Source of the DNA: Enterobacter kobei
Lineage (GTDB): Bacteria; Pseudomonadota; Gammaproteobacteria; Enterobacterales; Enterobacteriaceae
Direction of reading: 5' to 3'
DNA: 64,000 bases
Assembly (NCBI RefSeq): GCF_018323985.1
Contig: NZ_AP024590.1
Span: 2,108,001-2,172,000 of the forward strand
The notes beneath the pieces are model-generated. The model searched no databases, was not told the DNA's origin, and worked only from the letters and a program-made list of their open reading frames with translations. A program made the position numbers and the translations under genes. This document shows positions 17,940-26,485 of this stretch, one piece after another; within the stretch, counting starts at the first letter, position 1, and the number at the start of each line of letters is the position of its first letter.

Positions 17940-19034
17940 TCAGGCAAAGATCGTCATCAGATAGGCGATAAACAACGCCAGATGCGCAGCACCGTTCAGC
18001 ACATTGGTGCGGCCAGTAGAGAACGACAGCTGGCACAGCAGCAGCGATGACAGCATTACAATCATCTCCGGGCCGCCCAGGCTAAACACCAGATCATTAC
18101 CCGTCGCCCAGGCGATCAGCGTCACGACCGGAACGGTCAGAGAAATGGTCGCCAGCACCGAACCGAAGAACAGGTTCATGGCTCGCTGTACCTGATTATT
18201 CAGCACCGCGCGCAGCGCACCCAGACCTTCCGGCGACAGGATCAGCAGCGCCACCAGGAATCCGGTAAAGGCCACCGGGGCATTCAGCTCCGTCAGCAGC
18301 GTTTCCAGCGGGTTTGCGTTGACTTTGGTCACGGCAATAACCGCCACCAGATGAACGATCAGCCACAGCGCATGCCAGGTACTGCTGTGCGCGGAGGGCT
18401 TACCGTGATGCGGATCGTCACCATCGTCTTCATGCTCGTATACAAACAGGCTCTGGTGGGTTTTGGTCTGAATGAGCAGAAACACGCCGTACATAGCCGC
18501 CGAAATCAGCGCCACCAGCAGTGCCTGCGAGGTACTGAAGTTACCCTCTGGCAGCGCCATCGGGAACACCAGCACGATCACCGCCAGTGGGAAGAGGGCG
18601 ATCAAATACTGTTTAATGCCAAACAGATTCATATACTGCGTGGCAAATTTCTGACCGCCAAGCAGCAGCGAAAAGCCAACCAGACCGCCGGTCACAATCA
18701 TAATGATGGAATAGAGCGTATCGCGCATCAGCGTGGGCGCGGCATCGCCGGTCGCCATCAATGCGGAAATAAGGCTCACTTCGAGAATAACAACGGAAAG
18801 ACTTAAAATTAATGAACCATAAGGCTCGCCCAGACGGTGGGCCAGAACATCGGCATGACGTACCACACTAAATGCGCTGCTTAAAATCCCTACCAGCGCC
18901 AGCAGGTTGATACCAATGACCACTGGCAGTGACTGGCTGCTTCCCCATAACAGCAGCACTGCCAGGGCCACTACCGGGAAAATGAGAGAGGTCTCCTTGT
19001 GGCGGGTTTTAACCGCCTCGATCGTTGTCGGCAT
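17940..19034 (-). CDS. chaA: Na+(K+,Ca2+)/H+ antiporter ChaA
   Basis: Inner-membrane CaCA-family antiporter for sodium/calcium extrusion at alkaline pH. 364 residues, about 11 membrane helices. The two alpha repeats are visible (EPYGSLILSLSVVILEVSLI near residue 70 and LILSPEGLGALRAVLNN near 265). An acidic/His central loop (HEDDGDDPHHGKPSAH) is present as in E. coli. It is divergent from chaB. Orthologues normally adjoin kdsA; here mqsRA is inserted between. Confidence 0.96.
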   Translation of the reverse strand: MPTTIEAVKTRHKETSLIFPVVALAVLLLWGSSQSLPVVIGINLLALVGILSSAFSVVRHADVLAHRLGEPYGSLILSLSVVILEVSLISALMATGDAAPTLMRDTLYSIIMIVTGGLVGFSLLLGGQKFATQYMNLFGIKQYLIALFPLAVIVLVFPMALPEGNFSTSQALLVALISAAMYGVFLLIQTKTHQSLFVYEHEDDGDDPHHGKPSAHSSTWHALWLIVHLVAVIAVTKVNANPLETLLTELNAPVAFTGFLVALLILSPEGLGALRAVLNNQVQRAMNLFFGSVLATISLTVPVVTLIAWATGNDLVFSLGGPEMIVMLSSLLLCQLSFSTGRTNVLNGAAHLALFIAYLMTIFA

Positions 19035-19309
19035 TCTTTATCTCCATGTTTGCAGGTGCATAATTAGTGTAGTTAGTAAAATTTGCAGACACGTAAAATA
19101 ACAGATCCTGTGATTAAACGTGGGTATGTTTACTTAATTTTACGGGAATAATGGGTTATCAATTTGAAGCGACCATATTCATAAGACTTAAATTATATTC
19201 TTATATATAACAGTAAATTATGACGTTAACATTTCAAATCTTTATGTAGAGTGGCAGCGGCGCCGCTTGTCGTCCACACTTAGGTTTTATGCCTGAATGA
19301 GGACTTATC

Positions 19310-19540
19310 ATGCCGTTTAAATCCCGAACCGACTTACCGGACAGTGTTCAGCATGTGCTGCCCGCCCATGCACAGGATATCTATAAAGAAGCATTCAACA
19401 GCGCCTGGGATCAGTACAAAGATAAAGACGATCGACAGGGCGATGCCAGCCGGGAAGAAACCGCGCACAAAGTGGCGTGGGCGGCGGTAAAACATGACTA
19501 TGAAAAGGGTGATGACGACAAATGGCACAAAAAGAAGTAA
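19310..19540 (+). CDS. chaB: ChaB, putative cation-transport regulator
   Basis: 76-residue, highly charged cytoplasmic protein (MPFKSRTDLPDSVQHVLPAH…). The ChaB fold matches E. coli ChaB, whose structure is known but whose function remains indirect. A ribosome binding site (GAGGA) lies 7–11 bases before the ATG. It sits between chaA (divergent) and chaC, the conserved cha arrangement. Confidence 0.93.
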   Translation: MPFKSRTDLPDSVQHVLPAHAQDIYKEAFNSAWDQYKDKDDRQGDASREETAHKVAWAAVKHDYEKGDDDKWHKKK

Positions 19541-19739
19541 TCAGCTGAAATAAATACGCTTTAGATTTTCCTCCACCGCCCGATAACAATAAGAGGGTCG
19601 CTTGCGCCAGCAACTGGCTTGCAAGCGGCCCGCGAATTGCATATCGTCGTAACGGGTTGCTTTCTGAATAAGCACCAAAAAAGCCTGGAAGGCGTCAAAA
19701 AAGCAGTCGTATGGACACACGCAGTGGTGGAGGTAAACG

Positions 19740-20435
19740 ATGTTAACGCGTGATTTTCTGATGAAGGCTGATTGTAAAACGGCCTTTGGCGAGATTGAAG
19801 AATCCCTGCTCTGGTCAGCAGAACAGCGGGCAGCCTCGCTGGCGGCGACCCTGGCCTGCCGCCCGGACGATGGTCCGGTGTGGATTTTTGGCTATGGCTC
19901 CCTGATGTGGAATCCGGCGCTGGAATACACCGAATCCTGTACCGGCACTCTGGTTGGCTGGCATCGTGCCTTTTGCCTGCGCCTGACCGCCGGACGGGGC
20001 AGTGCCTGCCAGCCAGGGCGCATGCTTGCCCTGAAAGAGGGCGGACGCACCACGGGCGTGGCATACCGCCTCGCTGATGAAACCCTGCACGACGACCTGT
20101 CGCTGCTGTGGAAACGCGAAATGATCACCGGCTGCTATCTGCCAAGCTGGTGCAAACTCACTCTCGATGATGGCCGCACCATTAACGCGCTGGTGTTTAT
20201 CATGGATCCGCGCCATGCATTGTATGAAGCCGACACCCGGGCGCAGGTGATCGCGCCGTTGATTGCCTCGGCCCGCGGCCCGCTTGGTACCAACGCACAA
20301 TACCTTTTCTCGCTGGAGCAGGAGCTGATTAAGCTCGGCATGCACGATGACTGTTTAAACGATCTGGTGGGAAAAGTGCGTCGGTTGTTATGCGAAGAAA
20401 AACCCGGCCCGGAGATGCAGCCAGGTTTTGCCTGA
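19740..20435 (+). CDS. chaC: glutathione-specific gamma-glutamylcyclotransferase ChaC
   Basis: Degrades glutathione to 5-oxoproline and Cys-Gly. 231 residues. The substrate-binding loop FGYGSLMWNPALEYTES is near residues 50–65, and a GRGSACQPGRMLALKEGG stretch follows. The start MLTRDFLMKADCKTAFGEIEESLLW aligns with E. coli ChaC; GGAGG lies 8 bases before the ATG. A 199-bp gap after chaB suggests it may have its own promoter. Confidence 0.95.
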   Translation: MLTRDFLMKADCKTAFGEIEESLLWSAEQRAASLAATLACRPDDGPVWIFGYGSLMWNPALEYTESCTGTLVGWHRAFCLRLTAGRGSACQPGRMLALKEGGRTTGVAYRLADETLHDDLSLLWKREMITGCYLPSWCKLTLDDGRTINALVFIMDPRHALYEADTRAQVIAPLIASARGPLGTNAQYLFSLEQELIKLGMHDDCLNDLVGKVRRLLCEEKPGPEMQPGFA

Positions 20436-20442
20436 TGTGACC

Positions 20443-20466
20443 GGCAGCGCAGGCATCTGCGCTGCC
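20443..20466. terminator. possible bidirectional terminator between chaC and a chemoreceptor gene
   Basis: Perfect 10-bp stem GGCAGCGCAG / CTGCGCTGCC with GCAT loop, lying between convergent stop codons. No clear T-run on either side. Confidence 0.5.
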
Positions 20467-20472
20467 TGACCC

Positions 20473-22257
20473 TTAAATGCGGAAATGTCCTGCGGTTTCC
20501 GCCAGCTCTGCCGCCTGCGATTGCAGCGCACCCGCCGCTGCGGCGGATTCCACCACCAGTTCGGCGTTCTGTTGCACCATGCGATCAAGATCGATGACCG
20601 CGTGGTTAATCTCCTGAATGCCTTTCATCTGTTCGCTGGTCGCGACGGTGATTTCACGCATGATCACCGACACGCTGTCGATGCCGGAGACGATATCACC
20701 CATGCTTTCTCCCGCCAGCCGCACATAGCGGGAGCCAGTAGAAACGCTCTGCGTGGTGGATTCGATCAGTGATTTGATCTCTTTCGCCGCCTGCGCACTG
20801 CGGCTGGCCAGCGTACGCACTTCACCGGCGACCACTGCAAAACCGCGACCCTGCTCGCCCGCACGCGCCGCTTCCACAGCCGCGTTCAGCGCCAGAATAT
20901 TAGTCTGGAAGGCAATGCCGTCGATAACACTGGTGATATCACCGATTTTCGCCGATGCCTCTTCGATAGACTGCATGGTGGTGATCGCCTGTTTCACCAC
21001 CTGACCGCCCCGTGAAGCGGCATCGGAGGCGGCCTGCGCCTGGCTATTGGCCTGGGCGGCGGAATCCGTAGACTGTCCCACCGAGGCGGTGATCTGCTCA
21101 ATGGCGCTGGCGGTACCGCGCAGGCTGGAGGCAGCCTGCTCCGTACGTCCGGAGAGATCCTGGTTACCGGCGGCAATCTCCTGGGCGGCAAATTTCACCG
21201 AGGTACTGGAGTCGCGCAATTTGACCATGACCACTGCCAGCTTGTCGCTAAAGGCGTTAAAGGCGTGAGCAATTTCCGCGATTTCATCATTGCCGTTTTC
21301 CGGCAGACGCTGGGAGAGATCGTCAGTGCCGTTGCTGATGGCGTGCATCGCATCGCGAATAGTCACCAGACGTTTGAGCAGCGTGGCGACCAGCCAGTGC
21401 ATCACCGAGCCGCCGATCAACACCAGCACGATCAGCGACAGCGCCGAGGCTTTCAGCTGGGCGCTCAGTCCGCTGGTGGCATCATCGCTGTCCAGCGCCA
21501 CCACCAGCAGCCAGTTGGTGCCTTTTACCGGAGTGGCCAGCAGGGTTTTACTGACGCCGGCCAGCGTCCCTTCCTCTGCATTACCCGCTTTCAATGCACT
21601 GAATTGCACACCCTGAATGGCATCGTTAAACGGTTTTAAGGTCAGCGCGGGATCATTGCCGGCGATCACTGTACCGTCACTGTCCAGCAGCAGGCCGCTA
21701 CTCTGCGGCGTCGGCTGGATACCGTGCACGTTTGCCACCACGCTGTCCATGGTCACATCACCGGCGACGACGGCCTGTAGCGTGCCGTTCACTTTCACCG
21801 GCACGGCAAAGGTCACGACCAGTTTACCCGTGCCCGCATCGACGTAAGGCGCGGTGACGACCGGCGCATCGGCTTTCAGCACCTGCTGATACCACGGACG
21901 AATGGTGGGATCGTAATCCGCCGGTACGCCGGTCGGATCGGAGAATTTAGCGGTTTTGGCGGCATAACCCACGTAGACGTTCGTAAAGCCGCCAGCCTGG
22001 GCGATCTGTTTAAAGATCGGTACCGGATCGTCCTGCACCGCCACGCTCTGTAACGAGGCGATCATGGTCATTTTGCTGTTCACCCAGTCGGCGATGGCCA
22101 GACTGTGACTGTTACTGATGCTGGTTAAAATATCGTGCTGGGTTTGCTGATTGTCCCGGCGGGCGACCTGATAATTGATAATAGTGTTAAGAAGCAAGGC
22201 GATAGCCAGACAGCCAGCTGTCGCCACAATAATGCGCGCGCGAATGGACCTGATCAT
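20473..22257 (-). CDS. methyl-accepting chemotaxis protein with dCache domain (predicted amino-acid receptor)
   Basis: 594 residues. Membrane helix at about 8–28, periplasmic Cache region to about 268, second helix about 270–292, HAMP, then the methyl-accepting domain with the EAARAGEQGRGFAVVAGEV tip. The Cache domain shows Tyr115, Arg120, Trp122, Tyr123, Tyr138 and Asp167. The residue types and spacing are the same as the published amino-acid motif of Pseudomonas PctA (Tyr121/Arg126/Trp128/Tyr129/Tyr144/Asp173, as I recall). The receptor therefore probably senses L-amino acids. No C-terminal CheR-tether pentapeptide is present. Convergent with chaC; no E. coli K-12 orthologue at this locus. 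Confidence 0.93.
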   Translation of the reverse strand: MIRSIRARIIVATAGCLAIALLLNTIINYQVARRDNQQTQHDILTSISNSHSLAIADWVNSKMTMIASLQSVAVQDDPVPIFKQIAQAGGFTNVYVGYAAKTAKFSDPTGVPADYDPTIRPWYQQVLKADAPVVTAPYVDAGTGKLVVTFAVPVKVNGTLQAVVAGDVTMDSVVANVHGIQPTPQSSGLLLDSDGTVIAGNDPALTLKPFNDAIQGVQFSALKAGNAEEGTLAGVSKTLLATPVKGTNWLLVVALDSDDATSGLSAQLKASALSLIVLVLIGGSVMHWLVATLLKRLVTIRDAMHAISNGTDDLSQRLPENGNDEIAEIAHAFNAFSDKLAVVMVKLRDSSTSVKFAAQEIAAGNQDLSGRTEQAASSLRGTASAIEQITASVGQSTDSAAQANSQAQAASDAASRGGQVVKQAITTMQSIEEASAKIGDITSVIDGIAFQTNILALNAAVEAARAGEQGRGFAVVAGEVRTLASRSAQAAKEIKSLIESTTQSVSTGSRYVRLAGESMGDIVSGIDSVSVIMREITVATSEQMKGIQEINHAVIDLDRMVQQNAELVVESAAAAGALQSQAAELAETAGHFRI

Positions 22258-22364
22258 AATGTTGTACCTGCTGTGTTGTTATAAAAAAGCTATCGGCAAC
22301 ACAGCAGGCAAACTTGATGTCTGGATCACATCTATAAGAAAAATATATTAAAGCGGGGTAATTA

Positions 22365-22718
22365 TTAAAAAGTTAATACTTTATCGGCCGCCAGCGTCCA
22401 TTGCGCCAGCTCTACCAGCGTGCCGATTTCCACGCCATCCACCAGCGGCAGTTCGCTAATGCCCCGGCCATCGGTGCAGGTTTTGCACAGCTTTACCGGC
22501 ACGTTTTGCGCAGTGAGGATCTCCAGCATCTGCTGAATGTTATAGCCCTCCGCCGGACGCTGACCGCGCAGCCCGGCGGTCACCGCATCGGACATTAAAA
22601 ACAGGCGCAACGCTGGCGCGGGATCCTGCTCACGCAGGGCGATAGCCAGACGCAGGCAGTTAAAGAGGGATTCACTGCCGTACGCCGCGCCGCTGGCGAC
22701 GATCACTATCTTTTGCAT
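22365..22718 (-). CDS. ychN: DsrE/F-like protein YchN
   Basis: 117 residues, DsrE/DsrF/TusD fold. The N-terminal IVIVASGAAYGSESLFNCLR and the conserved Cys motif (LCKTCTDGRG) near residues 78–87 match E. coli YchN, which forms a hexamer and has a putative sulfur-relay active-site Cys. Role unproven. Divergent from nasR. Confidence 0.92.
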   Translation of the reverse strand: MQKIVIVASGAAYGSESLFNCLRLAIALREQDPAPALRLFLMSDAVTAGLRGQRPAEGYNIQQMLEILTAQNVPVKLCKTCTDGRGISELPLVDGVEIGTLVELAQWTLAADKVLTF

Positions 22719-22785
22719 TTTTCACTCCTTCGACAAGGCATGATTATTGCTTTATTCAGCGGACACATTGACCGGGAGAATAAGC

Positions 22786-23964
22786 ATGACCATGAATGCT
22801 GACCGCGCGAACCGCGCCATCGACTGGTTTCGTTACGCGCGCCAGATCCAGAAACAACAACTCCGCCAGCTGGCGCAGTCGGGTGCGCTGGCAAGCAGGA
22901 TCTGCCATCTGGTGCATATGCTACAGTGCGAACGCGGCGCTTCCAACATCTGGCTCTGTTCGCAGGGCCGATTATACGACGCCGAGTGCCGCGCCAGTCG
23001 CGCACTGGTGGATGAACAACGGTTGGCACTCTTGCCGCTTCTGGGTGACGACCCGCCGCTGACCAGCAGCGCGCTGTGCCAGCGCATCGCCGCCGCCCTC
23101 TGGGGGCTGGAGCAACTACCGGATTTACGCCAGCGCGTGCAGGCGCAACGTATTGATGCCGCTGATGCAATGGAACAGTTCAGCGCCACCATCCGTCATC
23201 TGTTAAGCATTGTGCCGCAATTGAACGACACCCTCGACGATCCCCGCATTGTGCAACCTCTGGTGGCGCTCTACAGCGTGATGCAGGGTAAAGAGCTGGC
23301 AGGGCAGGAGCGGGCGCTGGGGGCGCTCGGTTTTACCCTCGGCCATTTCAGTGACGCCCTGCGCCAGCGGCTGGTGGATCGCATCGACGGCCAGCAACCC
23401 TGTTTTGATACTTTCCTTTCGCTCACCACTGCCGCACTGAGCGATGTTTTTCATACCCGCTGTGGCGCGACGCTGGAAATCGAACAGCTCCGTCGTCTCG
23501 CCTGCACCCGCCAGCCCCCGCAGGATCAGGGGGAAAACGCGCTGCGCTGGTTTGTGCTGCACACGCAGCGGCTGGAGGAGTTGCGCGCCCTGGAAGAATC
23601 GCTGATCGACGCTTTGATGCATACTGTTGCAACTTTACTGGCAGAAGAGGATCTCCCGCCGATCAGCGCCGCCTTTCTGGAGCCTGCCGGGGACGCGCTG
23701 TCGCTGCGTCCTGATAGTCAGCTGTTACCGCTGGTGCGTCAGCAGGCGCGCGAACTGGAGCAGCTCACGGCGCAACTGGCCTCGTTGAAAGCCTCTGTGG
23801 ATGAGCGCAAGGTGATCGACAGCGCCAAGCAGGTGCTGATGACGCACCAGAATATGACTGAAGAGCAGGCGTGGCTGTGTCTGCGCAAAATGGCGATGGA
23901 TAAAAATCAGCGCATGGTAGAAATCGCCCGCGCGCTGTTAACGGTGAAAAATCTCTGGCAGTAA
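22786..23964 (+). CDS. nasR: nitrate/nitrite-responsive antiterminator NasR
   Basis: 392 residues from the ATG at 22786, which follows GGGAGA by six bases. The N-terminal NIT domain (all-helical nitrate sensor) has the segment LVHMLQCERGASNIWLCSQG near residue 42. The C-terminal ANTAR RNA-binding domain (about 325–388) is a three-helix unit with DSAKQVLMTHQNMTEEQAW and LRKMAMDKNQRMVEIA. In K. oxytoca NasR binds the nasF leader RNA when nitrate or nitrite is present and prevents termination. It directly precedes its target operon here. Confidence 0.95.
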   Translation: MTMNADRANRAIDWFRYARQIQKQQLRQLAQSGALASRICHLVHMLQCERGASNIWLCSQGRLYDAECRASRALVDEQRLALLPLLGDDPPLTSSALCQRIAAALWGLEQLPDLRQRVQAQRIDAADAMEQFSATIRHLLSIVPQLNDTLDDPRIVQPLVALYSVMQGKELAGQERALGALGFTLGHFSDALRQRLVDRIDGQQPCFDTFLSLTTAALSDVFHTRCGATLEIEQLRRLACTRQPPQDQGENALRWFVLHTQRLEELRALEESLIDALMHTVATLLAEEDLPPISAAFLEPAGDALSLRPDSQLLPLVRQQARELEQLTAQLASLKASVDERKVIDSAKQVLMTHQNMTEEQAWLCLRKMAMDKNQRMVEIARALLTVKNLWQ

Positions 23965-23979
23965 TCCCAAAGGAGTAGC

Positions 23980-24018
23980 TGCACGGTTTGCGGGCAAAAT
24001 GTGCACATGCCCGGTGCG
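23980..24018 (+). promoter_or_regulatory. tandem NtrC-like binding sites
   Basis: TGCACATGCCCGGTGCG (24002–24018) matches the NtrC consensus TGCACC-N5-GGTGCA at all but two positions. A weaker copy, TGCACGGTTTGCGGGCA, lies at 23980–23996, 22 bp (two helical turns) away. Enhancer position is about 190 bp upstream of the sigma-54 promoter. Confidence 0.7.
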
Positions 24019-24029
24019 TAAAATGTGTT

Positions 24030-24179
24030 GTAGGCCGGCTAAGCGAAGCGCCACCCGGCAACAGAGACCGTGCCCGGAGATCTCGCCCGGCGGCGCAGGC
24101 TTGCCGGGCCTACGGTGGCCTTTAGAAGCCCCGGGCGCAGAATTCGATGTAGGCCGGGTAAGCGAAGCGCCACCCGGCA
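24030..24179. repeat. BIME: three alternating REP units
   Basis: Units GTAGGCCGGCTAAGCGAAGC… at 24030–24060 and GTAGGCCGGGTAAGCGAAGC… at 24149–24179 are direct copies, each forming a CCGG(G)…CCCGG hairpin. An inverted unit (GCCCGGCGGCGCAGGCTTGC…) lies at 24085–24113. This is the classic enterobacterial interspersed palindromic element, here placed inside a regulatory region. Confidence 0.9.
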
Positions 24180-24197
24180 TACCCGGTGAGTTAAACC

Positions 24198-24213
24198 TGG
24201 CATCCCCCTTGCA
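24198..24213 (+). promoter_or_regulatory. sigma-54 promoter of the nas operon
   Basis: TGGCATCCCCCTTGCA: invariant GG (24199–24200) and GC (24211–24212) separated by 10 bases, near-consensus -24/-12 element. The predicted transcription start is about 24224. Confidence 0.9.
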
Positions 24214-24223
24214 TTATTATACC

Positions 24224-24317
24224 CACAACATAATAAACCGGCCCGCCAATGGCGGCAGGCGGGTTTTGAGGATAAAGGCGTCCTGCAGTGCGAAAGCACC
24301 GCCGGGCGCTTTTTTTT
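24224..24317 (+). promoter_or_regulatory. nasF leader with NasR-responsive terminator
   Basis: Leader of about 109 nt. A first hairpin (CCCGCC 24242–24247 with GGCGGG 24258–24263) is followed by a small GTGC-GAAA-GCAC hairpin (24288–24299). This overlaps the terminator stem AAAGCACC (24293–24300) / GGCGCTTT (24305–24312), which ends in eight T. The two-hairpin layout fits the ANTAR-antitermination leader described for K. oxytoca nasF. Confidence 0.85.
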
Positions 24318-24332
24318 GATTCAGGAGTGGTG

Positions 24333-25592
24333 ATGGCTGATTCGACCGTTTCTCTTTCCCGCCGACGCTTATTACAGGCCACCGCCGTGATGGGCGGCAG
24401 CCTATTACTGCCGGGCGTGATGCAGGCCGCGTTCGCGGCAGGCTCTGACAAGCCGGAGCAGCAGACCGTGCGCGTGGGCTTTATCCCGCTGACCGACTGT
24501 GCACCCTTGGTGATCGCAGCCCTCAAGGGCTTCGATAAAAAATACGGGATTACGATTGTGCCGACCAAAGAGGCGAGCTGGGCAGCGGTACGCGACAAAC
24601 TCACCTCCGGCGAGCTGGACGCGGCGCACGTGCTGTACGGGTTGCTCTACGGGCTGGAGATGGGCATCGGCCCCAAACCGCAGGCGATGGCGAACCTGAT
24701 GACGCTGAACCAGAACGGACAGGCGATCACCCTGTCGGCGGAATTACAGGAGAAGGGCATACGTGATGCCGCCGGACTGAAAACGCTGATTGGCCAGAGC
24801 GCGCCGGGCAGCTACACCTTCGCCCATACCTTCCCGACCGGCACCCATGCCATGTGGCTCTACTACTGGCTGGCCAACGCGGGTATCAATCCCTTTGACG
24901 ACATCCGGACCGTCGTGGTGCCGCCACCGCAGATGGTGATGAACATGCGCATCGGCAACATGGTCGGGTTTTGCGTCGGCGAGCCGTGGAATACCCGCGC
25001 CATAAACGATCGTATCGGTTTTACCGCCGCCACCTCGCAGGAGATCTGGCCCGATCACCCGGAAAAAATCCTCGGCACGCGTCGCGCCTGGGTGGAGCAG
25101 AATCCGCACACTGCACGGGCGCTGGTCGCGGCAGTGCTGGAGGCCGCCCGCTGGATCGACGCCTCGGCGGAGAACAAACGCGAAACCGCGCGCATCCTCG
25201 CCCGTCGCGCCTGGCTTAATACCAAAGAGCAATTCCTTACTGGCCGCCTGCTGGGAGAGTACGACAACGGCGCGGGCCGCCGCTGGCAGGACGCCCATGC
25301 CATCCGCTTCTTTAACGAGGGCCAGGTTAACTATCCCTGGCACTCCGACGGTATGTGGTTTTTAACCCAGTTTAAGCGCTGGGGATTATTAAAAACCGCG
25401 CCGGATTACCGCGCAGTCGCGGCACGCATCAACCGCACCGACGTCTTCCGCGATGCCGCCACCCAGGCAGGCGGTATTTCACTGCCGTCCTCACCGCTGC
25501 GCACCAGCACGCTTATCGACGGCACCGTCTGGAACGGCACGGATCCGGAAGGGTACGCCAGCCAGTTTGCCATTCAACGTAAAGGGGCATGA
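24333..25592 (+). CDS. nasF: nitrate ABC transporter substrate-binding protein NasF
   Basis: 419 residues from ATG 24333, five bases after AGGAG. The twin-arginine signal SRRRLLQA near residue 9 is followed by a hydrophobic stretch ending at AFA, so the protein is probably Tat-exported. The body is NrtA/CmpA-like (VGFIPLTDCAPLVIAALKGF, PTKEASWAAVRDKLTSGELD). It captures nitrate or nitrite in the periplasm for NasED. First gene of the nasFEDCBA operon, downstream of the attenuator. Confidence 0.95.
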   Translation: MADSTVSLSRRRLLQATAVMGGSLLLPGVMQAAFAAGSDKPEQQTVRVGFIPLTDCAPLVIAALKGFDKKYGITIVPTKEASWAAVRDKLTSGELDAAHVLYGLLYGLEMGIGPKPQAMANLMTLNQNGQAITLSAELQEKGIRDAAGLKTLIGQSAPGSYTFAHTFPTGTHAMWLYYWLANAGINPFDDIRTVVVPPPQMVMNMRIGNMVGFCVGEPWNTRAINDRIGFTAATSQEIWPDHPEKILGTRRAWVEQNPHTARALVAAVLEAARWIDASAENKRETARILARRAWLNTKEQFLTGRLLGEYDNGAGRRWQDAHAIRFFNEGQVNYPWHSDGMWFLTQFKRWGLLKTAPDYRAVAARINRTDVFRDAATQAGGISLPSSPLRTSTLIDGTVWNGTDPEGYASQFAIQRKGA

Positions 25593-25593
25593 C

Positions 25594-26475
25594 ATGACAC
25601 TCCCGCAGAAAAAAAACATCGTTAACCCGGCGGCACCTCAGGGGGAGGTGATCCTCCTGCCACCGGTGCAGGTACGCCGCCGCACGTCGCGCTTCAGTCG
25701 CCAACTGCGCGACGTCGTGCAGCGCGTGGTCCCCGCTATCCTCGGGCTGGGGCTGCTGGTGATAGCCTGGCAACTGGCCGCCATCAACAGCAAAGGCTTC
25801 CCGACGCCGCTCTCGACGCTGGACTCTGCCCTGACGCTGTTTGCCGATCCATTTTATAACGACGGGCCGAACGACATGGGTATCGGCTGGAATGTGCTGG
25901 CCTCCCTGCAACGTGTCGCGGTGGGTTTCGGGCTGGCGGCGCTGGTGGGTATTCCGCTTGGCTTTTTAATCGGCCGCTTTGTCTTTGTCTCCCGTATGTT
26001 CACGCCGCTGATCGCGCTACTGCGCCCGGTCAGCCCGCTCGCCTGGCTGCCGATTGGCCTGCTGCTGTTTCAGAAAGCGGAACCGGCTTCCAGCTGGACC
26101 ATTTTTATCTGCTCCATCTGGCCAATGGTGATTAACACCGCCGAAGGGGTAAAGCGCATACCTGCGGACTACCTCAACGTTGCCCGCGTGTTACAGCTCT
26201 CTGAATGGACGGTGATGCGTCGCATCCTGTTCCCGGCGGTGTTACCCGCCGTGCTGACCGGTGTGCGGTTGTCGATTGGCATTGCGTGGCTGGTGATCGT
26301 CGCCGCCGAAATGCTCACCGGCGGCGTGGGCATCGGCTTCTGGATCTGGAACGAGTGGAACAACCTCAACGTGGAAAACATTCTGATCGCCATTGTCATC
26401 ATCGGCGTCGTCGGCCTGCTGCTGGAGCAGGGCCTGATGCTCATCGCCCGCCGTTTCAGCTGGCAGGATAAATAA
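25594..26475 (+). CDS. nasE: nitrate ABC transporter permease NasE
   Basis: 293 residues from ATG 25594, which begins one base after the nasF stop. An N-terminal basic segment is followed by a NrtB/SsuC-type permease with about six membrane helices. The EAA coupling motif reads near KRIPADYLNVARVLQLSEW. The inner-membrane pore of the nitrate importer. Co-transcribed with nasD, 10 bp downstream. Confidence 0.95.
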   Translation: MTLPQKKNIVNPAAPQGEVILLPPVQVRRRTSRFSRQLRDVVQRVVPAILGLGLLVIAWQLAAINSKGFPTPLSTLDSALTLFADPFYNDGPNDMGIGWNVLASLQRVAVGFGLAALVGIPLGFLIGRFVFVSRMFTPLIALLRPVSPLAWLPIGLLLFQKAEPASSWTIFICSIWPMVINTAEGVKRIPADYLNVARVLQLSEWTVMRRILFPAVLPAVLTGVRLSIGIAWLVIVAAEMLTGGVGIGFWIWNEWNNLNVENILIAIVIIGVVGLLLEQGLMLIARRFSWQDK

Positions 26476-26485
26476 GGAGTCGCGT

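Larger units (their letters stand above)
23965..24332 (+). promoter_or_regulatory. nasR–nasF control region (no gene)
   Basis: 368 bp holding, in order: two NtrC-like sites, a three-unit REP element, a sigma-54 promoter and a transcribed leader with an intrinsic terminator. No coding potential of its own. The layout implies nitrogen-limitation control through NtrC plus nitrate control through NasR. Confidence 0.85.

Noticed and set aside
24030..24179. possible CRISPR-like repeat array
   Set aside because: The repeats are three palindromic REP units in alternating orientation with unequal spacing; no cas genes are present.
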